A stretch of DNA of 64,000 nt from Flavobacterium johnsoniae UW101 (lineage in GTDB: Bacteria > Bacteroidota > Bacteroidia > Flavobacteriales > Flavobacteriaceae), in NCBI RefSeq assembly GCF_000016645.1, contig NC_009441.1:1674001-1738000 (forward strand). The letters are read 5' to 3'. The notes beneath the pieces are model-generated. The model made no database searches and was not told where the DNA came from. It saw only the letters and a list, made by a program, of their open reading frames with translations. Within the stretch, counting starts at the first letter, position 1; each line of letters opens with the position of its first letter. A program made the position numbers and the translations under genes. Shown piece by piece: positions 63,381-64,000 of the stretch.

Positions 63381-64000
63381 ATGGCAATAACAATTCAAGA
63401 AGCAATAAAAAAAAATATCCTAATCCTAGATGGAGCAATGGGAACAATGTTGCAGCGCTATAATTTCTCCGAAGAAGATTTCAGAGGAGAGCGTTTCAAA
63501 GATTTTCCGCATCCGTTAAAAGGAAACAACGATTTACTATCCCTAACACAACCACAAGCAATTCGCGATGTTCATGCCGCTTATTATGAAGCTGGTGCTG
63601 ACATTGTAGAAACCAATACCTTCTCAGGAACGACAATCGGTATGGCTGATTATCACATGGAAGATTTGGTTTACGAGTTAAACTACGAATCGGCAAAAAT
63701 CGCAAGACAAGTAGCCGATGAGTTTACCGCAAAAAATCCAGAAAAACCACGTTTCGTTGCCGGTTCAATCGGACCGACAAACCGTACGGCAAGTATGTCG
63801 CCAGACGTAAATGATCCGGGTTACAGAGCTGTAACGTTTGACGATTTAAGAATTGCGTACAAACAACAAGCAGAAGCTTTAATGGATGGTGGATGCGATT
63901 TACTTTTAGTAGAAACAATTTTCGATACGCTAAATGCAAAAGCAGCACTTTTTGCAATCGAAGAAGTAAAAGAAGAACGCAACATTGATATTCCAATCAT
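63381..64000 (+). CDS. metH: Homocysteine methyltransferase, N-terminal domain (runs off the window)
   Basis: The frame starts at ATG 63381 ([20 protein letters not shown]) and stays open to the end. The visible 206 residues are the homocysteine-binding barrel: [56 protein letters not shown] and [20 protein letters not shown], as in cobalamin-dependent methionine synthase. The zinc cysteines and B12 domains would lie beyond the edge; in many Bacteroidetes MetH is split after this barrel, which cannot be checked here. It is controlled by the SAM-I riboswitch. Confidence 0.93.
   Translation, partial: MAITIQEAIKKNILILDGAMGTMLQRYNFSEEDFRGERFKDFPHPLKGNNDLLSLTQPQAIRDVHAAYYEAGADIVETNTFSGTTIGMADYHMEDLVYELNYESAKIARQVADEFTAKNPEKPRFVAGSIGPTNRTASMSPDVNDPGYRAVTFDDLRIAYKQQAEALMDGGCDLLLVETIFDTLNAKAALFAIEEVKEERNIDIPI

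Overview
The window is low-GC DNA from a member of the Bacteroidetes, almost certainly a Flavobacterium. Evidence for this includes promoters of the TTG-N17..22-TAnnTTTG type, a PorT type IX secretion component behind ubiE, a TamL-like lipoprotein Omp85, GLPGLI and DUF5686 outer-membrane families, 2TM and DUF4153 proteins, a K+-dependent membrane pyrophosphatase, and AT-rich intergenic repeats. No rRNA, tRNA, insertion sequence, prophage or CRISPR array was seen.

Left part (1-36.8 kb) is housekeeping and envelope genes: the end of an ABC permease, an SMI1/KNR4 protein, accD, fbaA, tamL-like, an SpoU-type RNA methyltransferase, porT-ubiE, folA with a 2TM protein, a glycogen-binding-like protein, thyA, a bifunctional-nuclease-like protein, etfAB, pdhB, a DUF5686 protein, a HhH-GPD glycosylase, ppa, hppA, a secreted head-repeat protein, a deoxynucleoside kinase, a GLPGLI/TonB-receptor pair, a tandem pair of large secreted paralogues and a DUF4153 membrane protein.

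Right part (36.9-64 kb) is a nearly continuous sulfur island. It holds metK; a TonB-dependent receptor; metY and a divergent homoserine dehydrogenase; metX-thrA-osmC-metZ; an Rrf2 regulator between RDD and TSUP genes; and a long assimilation operon (TSUP permease, APS-type cysH, cysD, cysN, sulfite reductase, two siroheme genes, a ferredoxin/flavodoxin-NADP reductase). The window ends inside metH.

The main discovery candidate is how this island is controlled. Three loci (38520, 41791, 45063) each carry a 21-26 codon open frame rich in Met and Cys codons, followed at once by a strong intrinsic terminator and by a competing antiterminator whose 5' strand lies at or just after the end of the small frame. 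This is the anatomy of ribosome-mediated transcription attenuation, here for methionine/cysteine. One copy controls a TonB receptor, and two precede paralogous-looking 62-63 aa proteins of unknown function. The same island has two SAM-I (S-box) riboswitches (metX, metH), a SAM-II-like structured leader on metK, and a shared dyad operator at several sulfur promoters that the Rrf2 protein may bind. Charged-tRNA sensing, SAM sensing and a repressor therefore appear to be layered on one pathway.
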